DNA from: Pseudarthrobacter siccitolerans
GTDB lineage: Bacteria > Actinomycetota > Actinomycetes > Actinomycetales > Micrococcaceae
DNA: 64,000 bases
Direction: 5' to 3'
Assembly (NCBI RefSeq): GCF_030823375.1
Contig: NZ_JAUSXB010000001.1
Coordinates: 930,001-994,000, forward strand
Of the stretch, positions 1 through 8,070 are shown piece by piece (the first letter of the stretch is position 1; each line of letters begins with the position of its first letter). The notes beneath the pieces were generated by a model. The model had not been told where the DNA came from and ran no database searches. It was given only the letters and a program-made list of their open reading frames with translations. The position numbers and the translations under genes were made by a program.

Positions 1-1
1 A

Positions 2-1726
2 GCGCGCCGGAATGCCGATGAGGCGCGGGCCAAGGCCCAGGAAGCGGAACAGCGCAGCAGGCTCCAGCGCGGGTACCTTCCCATCCTCACCAAGACCCAG
101 AAGCATCCCGTGGTCACCCTGGTCGCCGCCGCCCTTGTGCTTGGCGGCACCGCGGCGATGGCTCCCCTGCTGGCCACCAACCTGCTGGGCAACTCAGGCC
201 AGAACAGCCTGACCGTGCGGCAGGTGCTGCCTGCCGGCACCAGCCTGGCGGACACCAGCGCCGCCGCCATCCGCCTCGAGGAGGTCCTGCGCGGGATCGA
301 CGGCGTCCGGGACGTCCAGGTAACGTCCGGGAACGCACAGGCCGGGTTTGCCGCGATCACCTCCACCGGGTCCTCCAACTCCACCTTCACCGTAGTGACC
401 GATGAAAAGGCGGACCAGGCCCAACTGCAGGAGACCGTGCGGTCAGAACTGGCGGAGGTGCCTGATTCCGGAAAGGTATCCGTGGGCACCCAGCAGGGTG
501 GCTTTGGAACGTCCTCCACAGTGGACATCACCATCAAGGCCGCCACCTCCGCGGACCTGAAGACTGCCAGCGACGCCATGGTCGAGGCCATGACCGGAGT
601 CCCCGGCACCAGCGAAGTGGCCACCAACCTCGCCGCCAGCCAGCCAGTGGTGCAGGTGAAAGTGGACCGCGCCAAAGCCGTCGCGGCAGGGCTCAACGAA
701 GAACAGGTGGCGGGCGTCCTCGCCTCGACCATCAGCCCCGTCCCGGCCGGAACCGTGCGGATCGATACCAACGACTTCCCGGTCCAGATCGGCAAGGGCA
801 CCAGGTTCACCAGCATCGACGCCGTCCGCAGCATTCCGCTGCCCGGGGCCGGCAGCGCCCTTACGCTCGGCAGTATCGCCGCAGTGGAGCAGGTGGACGT
901 GCCGGTATCCATCACCGCCAGCAATGGCCAGCGCACCGCCCGCGTGTCCGTGACGCCGTCGGGATCCAACCTGGGCGCCGTCAACACGGAAGTCCAGAAG
1001 CGCCTGGCCGGTGTCCAGCTGCCGGCCGGGGTCACCGCCGAAATCGGCGGTGCCACCACCCAGCAGCAGGAGTCCTTCGAGCAGCTTGGGCTCGCCCTGC
1101 TGGCGGCGATCGCCATTGTCTACGTGATTATGGTGGCCACTTTCAAATCCCTCATCCAGCCACTGATCCTGCTGGTCTCGGTGCCGTTCGCGGCCACCGG
1201 CGCCGTGGCCCTGCTCCTGGTGACCGGTGTCCCGCTGGGCCTGCCGTCACTGATCGGCATGCTGATGCTGGTGGGGATCGTGGTCACGAACGCCATTGTG
1301 CTGATCGACCTCATTAACCAGTACCGGCAGCCGCGCGACGGCCGGCCGGGTATGAACGTGGCCGATGCAATCACCCACGGCGCCCGCCAACGGCTCCGCC
1401 CCATCCTGATGACCGCCCTGGCCACGGTGTTCGCCCTTACCCCAATGGCGCTGGGCCTTACGGGCGGCGGCGGGTTCATTTCGCAGCCCCTGGCCGTGGT
1501 GGTCATCGGCGGCCTCGTCTCCTCGACTGCCCTGACCCTGGTCCTGGTCCCCGTGCTCTACCGCCTGGTGGAGGGGCGCCGTGAGAAGAAGGCCCTGCTC
1601 CGGGAACTGCAGGCGCGCCCGGAATTCGGCGCCGGCGCCGACGTCGACGAGGAGTTCCGCGACTGGACCACGGGAATGGTTCCCAAGGTCAGCGGACGGC
1701 GGGCAGCACCGGGAAGTCCCGAGTAA
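2..1726 (+). CDS. RND (AcrB/MmpL-like) efflux permease, 5'-truncated by the window
   Basis: The reading frame is open from base 2, so the gene begins upstream of the window and only the C-terminal part (about 574 residues) is visible. A membrane segment near the start is followed by a large extracytoplasmic porter-type domain of roughly 300 residues. After that come about five membrane helices containing the RND-typical stretches FKSLIQPLILLVSVPFA, GIVVTNAIVLIDLINQ and RLRPILMTALATVFALTPMA. The protein should be a proton-driven exporter in the cytoplasmic membrane. Its substrate cannot be read from the sequence. A charged cytoplasmic tail follows the last helix. The next gene starts 115 bases downstream with its own operator, so it is probably a separate transcription unit. 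Confidence 0.9.
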   Translation, partial: ARRNADEARAKAQEAEQRSRLQRGYLPILTKTQKHPVVTLVAAALVLGGTAAMAPLLATNLLGNSGQNSLTVRQVLPAGTSLADTSAAAIRLEEVLRGIDGVRDVQVTSGNAQAGFAAITSTGSSNSTFTVVTDEKADQAQLQETVRSELAEVPDSGKVSVGTQQGGFGTSSTVDITIKAATSADLKTASDAMVEAMTGVPGTSEVATNLAASQPVVQVKVDRAKAVAAGLNEEQVAGVLASTISPVPAGTVRIDTNDFPVQIGKGTRFTSIDAVRSIPLPGAGSALTLGSIAAVEQVDVPVSITASNGQRTARVSVTPSGSNLGAVNTEVQKRLAGVQLPAGVTAEIGGATTQQQESFEQLGLALLAAIAIVYVIMVATFKSLIQPLILLVSVPFAATGAVALLLVTGVPLGLPSLIGMLMLVGIVVTNAIVLIDLINQYRQPRDGRPGMNVADAITHGARQRLRPILMTALATVFALTPMALGLTGGGGFISQPLAVVVIGGLVSSTALTLVLVPVLYRLVEGRREKKALLRELQARPEFGAGADVDEEFRDWTTGMVPKVSGRRAAPGSPE

Positions 1727-1768
1727 AACAGCGGAATATTTTCTGCGTGGCAGCGTTGTATCCGGCGA

Positions 1769-1786
1769 TAGATGCAAATGCATCTA
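1769..1786. promoter_or_regulatory. Perfect inverted repeat, probable MarR operator
   Basis: TAGATGCA-AA-TGCATCTA: two perfect 8-bp arms around a 2-bp centre. A TATACT hexamer at 1795-1800 is a good -10 element, which puts the palindrome over the -35 region. The gene pair it precedes encodes a monooxygenase and a MarR-family protein, and MarR repressors typically bind 16-20 bp palindromes and control their own operon. Confidence 0.65.
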
Positions 1787-1841
1787 AATTGGCCTATACT
1801 GGAACCAAGGCCAGCAGGTCCAAGCAACGGAAAGGCACATC

Positions 1842-2981
1842 ATGCAGATCGGTGTTTTCAGCGTCAGCGACATCACCACGGACCCCACCACGGGCCGGAC
1901 CCCCACCGAGAACGAACGGATCAAGGCCTCCGTCGCCATCGCGAAGAAGGTCGAGGAAATCGGCATGGACGTGTACGCCATCGGCGAGCACCACAACCGG
2001 CCCTTCTTCTCCTCCTCCCCCACCACTACCCTGGCCTACATCGCAGCGCAGACCGAACGGATCATCCTGTCCACGGCCACCACGCTGATCACCACGAATG
2101 ATCCGGTCAAGATCGCCGAAGACTTCGCCATGCTCCAGCACCTGGCCGACGGCCGCGTCGACCTGGTCCTGGGCCGCGGCAACACGGCGCCGGTCTACCC
2201 GTGGTTCGGCAAGAACATCCAGGACGGCGTGGAACTCGCCATCGAGAACTACAGCCTGCTGCGCAAGCTGTGGGACGAGGACACCGTGAACTGGTCCGGC
2301 AAGTTCCGCACACCGCTGCAGAACTTCACCTCCACACCCCGCCCGCTCGACGGCGTGGCCCCCTTTGTGTGGCACGGTTCCATCCGCACGCCGCAGATCG
2401 CCGAAGTGGCGGCGTACTTCGGCGACGGCTTCTTCGCCAACAACATTTTCTGGCCCAAGGAACACTACCAGCAGCTGATCAGCCTCTACCGTGAGCGCTA
2501 CGAGCACTACGGCCACGGCAAGGCAGACCAGGCAATTGTGGGCCTGGGCGGCCAGTTCTTCATGCGGAAAAACTCGCAGGACGCTGTCAAGGAGTTCCGT
2601 CCCTACTTTGACAACGCTCCGGTCTACGGGCACGGTCCGTCCCTGGAGGACTTCACCTCCCAGACGCCCCTGACCGTCGGCAGCCCCCAGGAGGTCATTG
2701 AAAAAACTCTGACGTTCCGTGAGTACTTCGGCGACTACCAGCGGCAGCTGTTCCTGATCGACCACGCGGGCCTGCCATTGAAGACCGTGCTGGAACAGCT
2801 CGACCTGTTCGGGGAGGAAGTCCTGCCTGTCCTGCGCAAGGAGTACGCCGCCCTCAAGCCGGCGCACGTTCCCGAACCGCCCACCCATGCGGGCCGGGTT
2901 GCGGCGGCACTGGCCGCCCAGGACGCGCAGGGCCAGGATGTTCAGGCTCAGGACGCGGAAAAGTCCGCTGCGGGGGCATGA
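1842..2981 (+). CDS. LLM-class flavin-dependent monooxygenase (CE1758-like)
   Basis: A 379-residue luciferase-like (LLM) protein with the usual N-terminal start of the TIM barrel (MQIGVFSVSDI), GEHHNRPF after the second strand, and a central LGRGN-containing loop. It most resembles the CE1758-type FMN-dependent branch, which oxidises small organic substrates with reduced FMN supplied by a partner reductase. No reductase gene is adjacent here. The last about 20 residues are a Gln/Asp/Ala-rich tail outside the barrel. The ATG has a GGAAAG ribosome site and lies about 40 bases after the -10. The 3' end overlaps the MarR gene, so the two are co-expressed and the substrate or inducer may be shared. 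The substrate is unknown. Confidence 0.85.
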   Translation: MQIGVFSVSDITTDPTTGRTPTENERIKASVAIAKKVEEIGMDVYAIGEHHNRPFFSSSPTTTLAYIAAQTERIILSTATTLITTNDPVKIAEDFAMLQHLADGRVDLVLGRGNTAPVYPWFGKNIQDGVELAIENYSLLRKLWDEDTVNWSGKFRTPLQNFTSTPRPLDGVAPFVWHGSIRTPQIAEVAAYFGDGFFANNIFWPKEHYQQLISLYRERYEHYGHGKADQAIVGLGGQFFMRKNSQDAVKEFRPYFDNAPVYGHGPSLEDFTSQTPLTVGSPQEVIEKTLTFREYFGDYQRQLFLIDHAGLPLKTVLEQLDLFGEEVLPVLRKEYAALKPAHVPEPPTHAGRVAAALAAQDAQGQDVQAQDAEKSAAGA

Positions 2982-3451
2982 TGGCCGGCAACAATTCCGA
3001 ATCGCCGGTCCGGCTTGCGGCCGAGGCCTGGGAGTCGCTGTTCCGGGCACAGGTGGCCGTGATGCGCAAGCTTCAGGCAGGCCCTGCCTTCCGGAAGCTT
3101 GCGGTCAACGAGTATGACGTCCTGTTCACGCTCGCCCGCTGTCCCACCGGGTGGCTGCGGCTCAACGAGCTCAACGACAACGTCCTCCTGAGCCAGTCCA
3201 GCCTCAGCCGGCTGGTGGAGCGGCTGGAAAAGCGCGGGCTGGTGGCCAGGATGCCGGCTCCCGAGGACGGCCGCGGCGTACTGTTGCAGCTCACCGACGC
3301 GGGCCGGGAGCTGCAGAAGGAGATCGGCCGCGAGCACGTCCGGGACATCTCCACCCTGATGGGTCCGGCCCTGACTCCGGAAGAGCAAAAGGAACTCCGG
3401 CGGCTCACCGAAAAGCTGAGGAGTTCGCTGGGGCCCCGCCCGCTCCGGTGA
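2978..3451 (+). CDS. MarR-family transcriptional regulator
   Basis: 157 residues with a MarR winged-helix core. The recognition region LNDNVLLSQSSLSRLVERLEKRGLV is followed by the wing motif EDGRGVLLQLTDAGRELQ. ATG at 2978 overlaps the monooxygenase stop (ATGA); a second in-frame ATG at 2981 is equally possible. Its position as second gene behind a perfect 8-bp inverted repeat points to autorepression of the operon, relieved by a small phenolic or lipophilic ligand as in other MarR proteins. The ligand is not deducible. The stop codon lies in the loop of a strong GC hairpin. Confidence 0.9.
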   Translation: MMAGNNSESPVRLAAEAWESLFRAQVAVMRKLQAGPAFRKLAVNEYDVLFTLARCPTGWLRLNELNDNVLLSQSSLSRLVERLEKRGLVARMPAPEDGRGVLLQLTDAGRELQKEIGREHVRDISTLMGPALTPEEQKELRRLTEKLRSSLGPRPLR

Positions 3452-3460
3452 GCGGGCGGG
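3435..3460. terminator. GC-rich hairpin over the MarR stop codon
   Basis: An 11-bp perfect stem (CCCGCCCGCTC / GAGCGGGCGGG) with a CGGT loop. It has no T-run, as is common for actinobacterial terminators. It lies between convergent genes and could serve both. Confidence 0.6.
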
Positions 3461-3468
3461 ATCCGCTG

Positions 3469-3540
3469 AGCCGGGCAGGATCCTCCATGGGCAGGGGTCA
3501 GCCCAGCTTCATAAGCCGGGCAGGATCCTCCACGGGCAAG
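3469..3540. repeat. 27-bp imperfect direct repeat, 45-bp period
   Basis: The copies 3469-3495 and 3514-3540 match at 25 of 27 positions. The second lies in the last codons of the transglutaminase gene and the first lies just beyond its stop, as if the 3' end of the gene had been partly duplicated. Confidence 0.8.
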
Positions 3541-4304
3541 GCGCCGTTGACCACAGCCGTGACCTGGAGCTGGTTGAGGACCAGGCTGCCGCCCACGGTG
3601 GAGAGGAAAGCAGTATCCGCCGAGTCGCGGCCGGCAGTGATGCGCAACATCGATTCCCGCGGGGCCAGCCCCGTGGGGTCGATGACGTGCCAGGCACCCT
3701 CCACGTAGGCCTCGGCTACGGCGTGGAAATCCATCGGCTTCAGGCCGGGGGCGTACACGGCTGCGAGCCTGGCGGGGATGTCCTTGGAACGCAGCAGAGC
3801 GATGGCAAGGTGCGCGAAGTCCCGGCACACACCGCGCCGGCTCAGGAGGGTCTCCACTGCACCGTCGGTGCCCCGGGATGATCCGCTGAGATAGCGCAGT
3901 TCCCCGTTCACCCAGTTCCTGACGGCGCGCAGCAGCTCACCGCCCTGCAGCCCCTCGAACTCGGCGTAAGCGGTGGGCAGGAGCCGGTCGGACTCTGCGT
4001 AGCGGCTGGGCCGGACGTACCGGATCCGGTCTGCGAGTTCCGCCTCCTCCGGCTCGGCTTTCCCGGCCACGGTGGCGGAGTATTCCACTGTCACCTCCGC
4101 CGGCCCGGGGAACTCCATGTAGTGGAACCGGCCGCCGTGGTGGTCGGCCACCTCGGTCAGCGGGACCTGGCCCGCGCCGGCCGTGACGGACAGTGACTCT
4201 TCAACGGAGGAGTAGCCTCTGTTCCTCGCCACGGCGATGGCCATGGCCACCTTGGTGTTGGCTACGGTTTTGAAGACCAGTCGTGCGGAAACGCTGCGTT
4301 CCAT
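3498..4304 (-). CDS. Transglutaminase-like cysteine protease-fold protein
   Basis: 268 residues. The N-terminal about 110 residues form a beta-rich domain typical of bacterial transglutaminase-like proteins. The core carries a complete Cys-His-Asp triad: C160 in RRGVCRDFAH, H194 in MDFHAVAEAY and D209 in HVIDPTG. Such proteins are thought to act as peptidases or amidases, not crosslinkers; the substrate is unknown. No signal peptide is visible, so it is probably cytoplasmic. The start ATG has an AAGGAG site only two bases away, which is tight, so the true start could differ slightly. The gene is transcribed toward the MarR gene. Confidence 0.85.
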   Translation of the reverse strand: MERSVSARLVFKTVANTKVAMAIAVARNRGYSSVEESLSVTAGAGQVPLTEVADHHGGRFHYMEFPGPAEVTVEYSATVAGKAEPEEAELADRIRYVRPSRYAESDRLLPTAYAEFEGLQGGELLRAVRNWVNGELRYLSGSSRGTDGAVETLLSRRGVCRDFAHLAIALLRSKDIPARLAAVYAPGLKPMDFHAVAEAYVEGAWHVIDPTGLAPRESMLRITAGRDSADTAFLSTVGGSLVLNQLQVTAVVNGALPVEDPARLMKLG

Positions 4305-4374
4305 GGCTCCTTCGGGGTTGTGTGCGGTGCAAGGGAAGTCACCGCCTGCCGCAGCACACGGGCCGGGAACGGGA

Positions 4375-5175
4375 CTAGTTTTTGATCTTCAGCGACATTA
4401 GCATCCGCTGGACGTTGGCAAATTCAGTGCCCTCGTTGGCGTAGCGGGCGGCCTCGCCCAGGGTGTCGAAAGCTTTGGCGGGGGCCACTTTTTCGTCCGG
4501 CGCAAAGGCTTTGACCGCCACCAGGTCGCCGAACGAGTAGTCGCCCTTTCCGGCCGGGCCCCGCAGGATGTTGCGGAGTTCGCAGGCCTGACCGTCGGCG
4601 CCACCCACCACGTTGGTGATCCCGTAGGAACCGAAGTAGCGGTAGCCCTGGATCACGCGGAAAACCACCCTGGGCGGTATGGTCCCCTCCCCGCCTGCGG
4701 CGGCCACTTCCACCGGCACACTGCTGACTACCGTGTACGGCCGCCGGGACGGTTCCGGGCATTCCGCGGACGACGGCGGCAGTCCGGTGCGCAGCGCTGC
4801 CATAAAGGTGCCGTCGGACTTCTTCACTTCAATCTTCAGCGCCCCCGGCAAGGTGCCTTCCTCCGGCGTGACGGACTGCGCGATCCAATCCTCCGGGAGG
4901 TCGAAACTTACGGTCTTGCCTGAATCCGAAAAAGTCTTCCAGGCAGCTGCGGTGGCTACAGCCTGCGGGGTGCCGGATGAGGTGGCGCCGGGGCTGGCGC
5001 CAACGGACGCCGTCGCTGGGGATGAGGCGTCCGCCGATGCTGGCGCCGTGGCGCCGGAGCCTGGCTGCGCTGTCCACCCCGGCGCCTTGGATTCCGCCGT
5101 GGCGCAGCCTGCAAGAAGGGTGCCAACCACCAGCAGCGCTCCGGACAGGAGAGTCCTTGTTGCCTTGCCTTTCAT
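4375..5175 (-). CDS. Putative lipoprotein of unknown function
   Basis: 266 residues with a classical lipoprotein signal: positive N-terminus (MKGKATR), a hydrophobic stretch, and the lipobox LLAGC with Cys24. The mature protein begins with about 50 residues of Ala/Ser/Gly/Pro linker, then a folded domain starting near residue 78 (AWKTFSDSGKTVSFDLPEDW). I recognise no family with certainty; the domain resembles small secreted beta-rich modules attached to the actinobacterial membrane. A TAGGCT hexamer six bases before the ATG suggests leaderless transcription. The transglutaminase-like gene follows on the same strand after about 70 bases. Confidence 0.75.
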   Translation of the reverse strand: MKGKATRTLLSGALLVVGTLLAGCATAESKAPGWTAQPGSGATAPASADASSPATASVGASPGATSSGTPQAVATAAAWKTFSDSGKTVSFDLPEDWIAQSVTPEEGTLPGALKIEVKKSDGTFMAALRTGLPPSSAECPEPSRRPYTVVSSVPVEVAAAGGEGTIPPRVVFRVIQGYRYFGSYGITNVVGGADGQACELRNILRGPAGKGDYSFGDLVAVKAFAPDEKVAPAKAFDTLGEAARYANEGTEFANVQRMLMSLKIKN

Positions 5176-5181
5176 GCAGCC

Positions 5182-5187
5182 AGCCTA
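5182..5187 (-). promoter_or_regulatory. -10 element of leaderless lipoprotein gene
   Basis: TAGGCT on the minus strand, six bases before the ATG at 5175, with no ribosome site between. Confidence 0.5.
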
Positions 5188-5305
5188 GCCGCGCGGCTTC
5201 CTTGGGGCGTTGACCTTGGCGGCGTTTCGGGCCCGTCCCGGGCGGAACGGGAGCGGCGCGCCCGCCCCGGTGCCGCCGTCTGACGGTATACCTGCGTGCT
5301 GGGAC

Positions 5306-5311
5306 TAGGCT
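5306..5311 (+). promoter_or_regulatory. -10 element of leaderless DUF1684 gene
   Basis: TAGGCT, seven bases before ATG 5319. This decides for ATG 5319 over the in-frame GTG at 5313. Confidence 0.5.
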
Positions 5312-5318
5312 GGTGGCT

Positions 5319-5978
5319 ATGGAAGAGCATCGGGGCGCAGCCGAAGAAAGCCGGACGGACATCTCCGCCGTCGACATCGCTGACTGGCGGCTGCGGACAT
5401 TTGCCCTGTACCACAACGTCCGCAAAATCTCAGTTGAAAGCCCGGCGGAGGCACATACCTACTGGCGCCACCAGCGCGACCTGATGTTTGCCACGCACCC
5501 GGCTTCTGCATTGACCCCCGCAGATCAGGGGCGCTTTTCCGGGCTTAAAACGGCTGACTATGATCCGATCTACCGGTTCCATGTTCCGCTGACCAAGGAA
5601 GGTGCGGGACGGGAAATCAGCGTGGAGACGGGCACCGACGGGGCGGTCCGCTTCGTCCGGCTGGGCACCTTTGACCTCCCGGAAGTAGGCCAGCTCGCGG
5701 TATGGAGGCTGCAGGGGTACGGCGGCGGTATTTTTGTGCCGTTTCGGGACGCCACGGCCGGCCTGCCCGGAGGCAGCTATGGTGCCGGCCGGTATCTGCT
5801 GGACACCATCAAGGGCGCGTTCCACGGCGTCCAGGGGACCGGCCCGGACGCCACGTTCGTCCTGGACTTCAACTTTGCCTACAATCCGTCGTGCGCCTAC
5901 AACGATGCCTGGGCCTGCCCGCTTCCGGGACCGTCCAACCGCCTGGCCGTGGAGATTCCGGTGGGCGAGCTCTACTGA
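5319..5978 (+). CDS. DUF1684 family protein
   Basis: 219 residues matching the DUF1684 pattern: an N-terminal helix with WRHQRDLMFATHPASAL, the central beta segment with YDPIYRFHV, and the C-terminal signature FNFAYNPSCAYNDAWACPLPG, which carries two conserved cysteines. The biochemical role of the family is not established. There is no signal peptide or membrane segment. The -10 at 5306 supports the ATG at 5319 as a leaderless start. The next gene begins 57 bases downstream with its own -10, so the two need not be co-transcribed. Confidence 0.85.
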   Translation: MEEHRGAAEESRTDISAVDIADWRLRTFALYHNVRKISVESPAEAHTYWRHQRDLMFATHPASALTPADQGRFSGLKTADYDPIYRFHVPLTKEGAGREISVETGTDGAVRFVRLGTFDLPEVGQLAVWRLQGYGGGIFVPFRDATAGLPGGSYGAGRYLLDTIKGAFHGVQGTGPDATFVLDFNFAYNPSCAYNDAWACPLPGPSNRLAVEIPVGELY

Positions 5979-6022
5979 TGTCATACGGCGCCAGCAGTCC
6001 GGATGGCTGTTGCGCCGGCCCG

Positions 6023-6028
6023 TAGGAT
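6023..6028 (+). promoter_or_regulatory. -10 element of leaderless FAH-family gene
   Basis: TAGGAT, six bases (TCCTCC) before ATG 6035. No purine-rich ribosome site is present. Confidence 0.5.
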
Positions 6029-6034
6029 TCCTCC

Positions 6035-6895
6035 ATGACTGCACTTCCCCGCCGCATAGCCCGCGTTCGCCCCTTACCCGCTGCCCATCCGGCAGAACAG
6101 TTCTTCGTGGCCAGCGATGCGGCGGACTTCGGCGGCGTTGAAGGCAACACGTGGACGGTTACGGGAAGCCCCTTTTGGGGATCACTGGCCAACGCTTCGA
6201 GCCACCCCCGGGACGGGTGGGAACCCGGGGACCAGGTGAGGGAGGGCTCCTTTGCTTTCCTCGCACCGAGCGTGCCCGCCAACGTCCTGGGGATGGCGCA
6301 CAACACCGGCCAGCCCGGGCGGGACCTGCCGCCCCAGGCGTTCCACAAGGCGGCCACCAGCGTCATCGGACCCGGCGACGCGGTTGAACTGGCTCCCGGA
6401 ATGCGGCGGGTGGATCCGGAAGCGGAGCTGACCATTGTGATCGGCACAAAAGCGCGGGGCCTGACTCCGGAGAACGCCCGCGGCGCCGTTCTGGGCTTCA
6501 CCATCGGCAATGACGTGACGTGCCGGGACCTGCAGAAGACCGATGAACTCTGGATCAGCGCCAAGAGCCAGGACACGTTTACGCCCGCGGGACCGTGGAT
6601 TGTCACCGGCCTGGACGAAGCCGCACTCGCCGTCGATGTGGTCCTCAATGGCACCCCGTTGCAGGCCGCCAGCACTGGTGACCTCGGCTGGAAGGTCGAC
6701 GAGATCCTCGTGTACCTGACGTCCTTTATGACCCTGTATCCGGGCGATCTGGTGCTGACCGGCTTTCCGGCAGAGTGCGCACCCCTGAGCCCGGGCGACA
6801 CCGTGGTGTGCCGGGTCCAAGGTATCGGCGAGCTCGTGAACCCGGTCATAGCCTCGCCCTGGCCGGGACCTGTTGGCCCGGGACTTGCCGGCTGA
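6035..6895 (+). CDS. Fumarylacetoacetate hydrolase (FAH) family enzyme
   Basis: 286 residues. The FAH fold is shown by the acidic metal-ligand stretch DPEAELTIVIGTKARGLTPENA, followed by GFTIGNDVTCRDLQ, a Lys at SAKSQDTFTPAGPWIVT, and the C-terminal YPGDLVLTGFPAECAPLSPGDTV. Family members hydrolyse or decarboxylate 2-oxo acids (acylpyruvates, oxaloacetate, catechol meta-cleavage products) with Mg2+ or Mn2+. Nothing nearby identifies the pathway. The first about 60 residues are more divergent than the core. It is probably a cytoplasmic monocistronic gene. Confidence 0.88.
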   Translation: MTALPRRIARVRPLPAAHPAEQFFVASDAADFGGVEGNTWTVTGSPFWGSLANASSHPRDGWEPGDQVREGSFAFLAPSVPANVLGMAHNTGQPGRDLPPQAFHKAATSVIGPGDAVELAPGMRRVDPEAELTIVIGTKARGLTPENARGAVLGFTIGNDVTCRDLQKTDELWISAKSQDTFTPAGPWIVTGLDEAALAVDVVLNGTPLQAASTGDLGWKVDEILVYLTSFMTLYPGDLVLTGFPAECAPLSPGDTVVCRVQGIGELVNPVIASPWPGPVGPGLAG

Positions 6896-6911
6896 GTTGA
6901 GGTAGCGTCGG

Positions 6912-8066
6912 CTAGGCGCCGAGCGCCCTGACCCGTCCGATGGCGTCCTGCAACCCGGCCGCGGCCGTTGCCAGATCCGCTTCGGTCACCGCTGCATCAA
7001 AGCTGAAGCGGACGGCCGTCTGGGCCACTTCCGCGGCAATTCCCAGTGCAATGAGCACCGGCGACGGCGCGTCCGAGCCCGCGGCGCAGGCTGAACCGCT
7101 GGAGCAGACAATGCCCTGGCGTTCCAGCTCCAGGAGCACCGACTCGCCGCTGGTTCCCGGGAAGCAGAACGAGGCCACGGAAGGCAGCCGCTCGACAGGA
7201 TGCCCGGTGAGGACCGCGCCCGGAACACCGGTAAGCACAGCGCTAATGAACGTGTCCCGCAGACCCGCCACCCGCCGTCGTTGCTCCGCCTGGCCGGCCT
7301 GGGCCAGCGTCAGTGCGGTGGCCAGGCCCACGGCACCAGCGACATTCTCTGTTCCTGAACGGCGGCCGCGTTCCTGCCCGCCGCCATGGATCAGCGGCTC
7401 AAGTTTGGTGCGTCCGCGCACGAACAGGACACCGCACCCCTTGGGCGCCCCCAGCTTGTGCCCCGAAATGCTCATCGCATCCACACCCAGCACCTTGGTA
7501 TCCAACGGCAGCCACCCGGCCGCCTGGACGGCGTCGGTGTGGAAAGGGATGCCCTGTTCGTGCGCCAGGGCGGCCAGTTCGGCAATGGGCTGGACCGTTC
7601 CCACCTCGTTGTTGGCGTACATCACGCTGGCCACCGCTGTTTCCGGCGTCAGCAGGGCCCGGAACACTTCCGGCGTCACGCGTCCAGTACCGTCAGCCGG
7701 AACCACGTCAACGGCGAAGCCGTGGAAGCGCTCCAGGTACCGCGCTGATTCCTCCACGGCGGGATGTTCGACGGCGGTGATCACCAGCCGGTTGAGCCGC
7801 GGGTCGGCGGCCTGCCGTGCCAGGGCGATGCCCTTGACAGCGAGGTTGTCCGCTTCCGTTCCGCCGGCGGTAAAGGTTACTTCCCCGGGCCGGCAGCCCA
7901 GCACCGCAGCCACAGACCGGCGTGCATCGGCGAGCGCGGTGGCAGCAGCCTCGCCCAGGGTGTGGTGGCTGGAGGGGTTCCCGAACTCTCCGGTGAGGTA
8001 GGGCCACATGGCGTCCAGCACCTCACGGCGGACGGGAGTTGTGGCCGCGGCGTCGAGGAAGATCAT
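6912..8066 (-). CDS. Cysteine desulfurase (NifS/IscS-like) of the NAD operon
   Basis: A 384-residue class-V PLP enzyme. H101 (AVEHPAVE), the PLP lysine K204 in SISGHKLGAPKG and the persulfide cysteine C327 in CSSGSACAAGSD are all present, with RRSGTENV between them. It moves sulfur from cysteine into Fe-S clusters. It starts four bases after nadC stops, in an operon whose nadA product needs a [4Fe-4S] cluster. In Bacillus a nad-linked NifS serves NadA/NadB, so the same dedicated role is inferred here. A GGAG site precedes the ATG. Confidence 0.93.
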   Translation of the reverse strand: MIFLDAAATTPVRREVLDAMWPYLTGEFGNPSSHHTLGEAAATALADARRSVAAVLGCRPGEVTFTAGGTEADNLAVKGIALARQAADPRLNRLVITAVEHPAVEESARYLERFHGFAVDVVPADGTGRVTPEVFRALLTPETAVASVMYANNEVGTVQPIAELAALAHEQGIPFHTDAVQAAGWLPLDTKVLGVDAMSISGHKLGAPKGCGVLFVRGRTKLEPLIHGGGQERGRRSGTENVAGAVGLATALTLAQAGQAEQRRRVAGLRDTFISAVLTGVPGAVLTGHPVERLPSVASFCFPGTSGESVLLELERQGIVCSSGSACAAGSDAPSPVLIALGIAAEVAQTAVRFSFDAAVTEADLATAAAGLQDAIGRVRALGA

Positions 8067-8070
8067 GGCT

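Noticed and set aside
1794..3050. 418-codon open frame on the minus strand opposite the monooxygenase
   Set aside because: Mirror of a clearly conserved flavoenzyme; no family motif, Arg/Gly/Val-rich as expected for antisense frames in GC-rich DNA.
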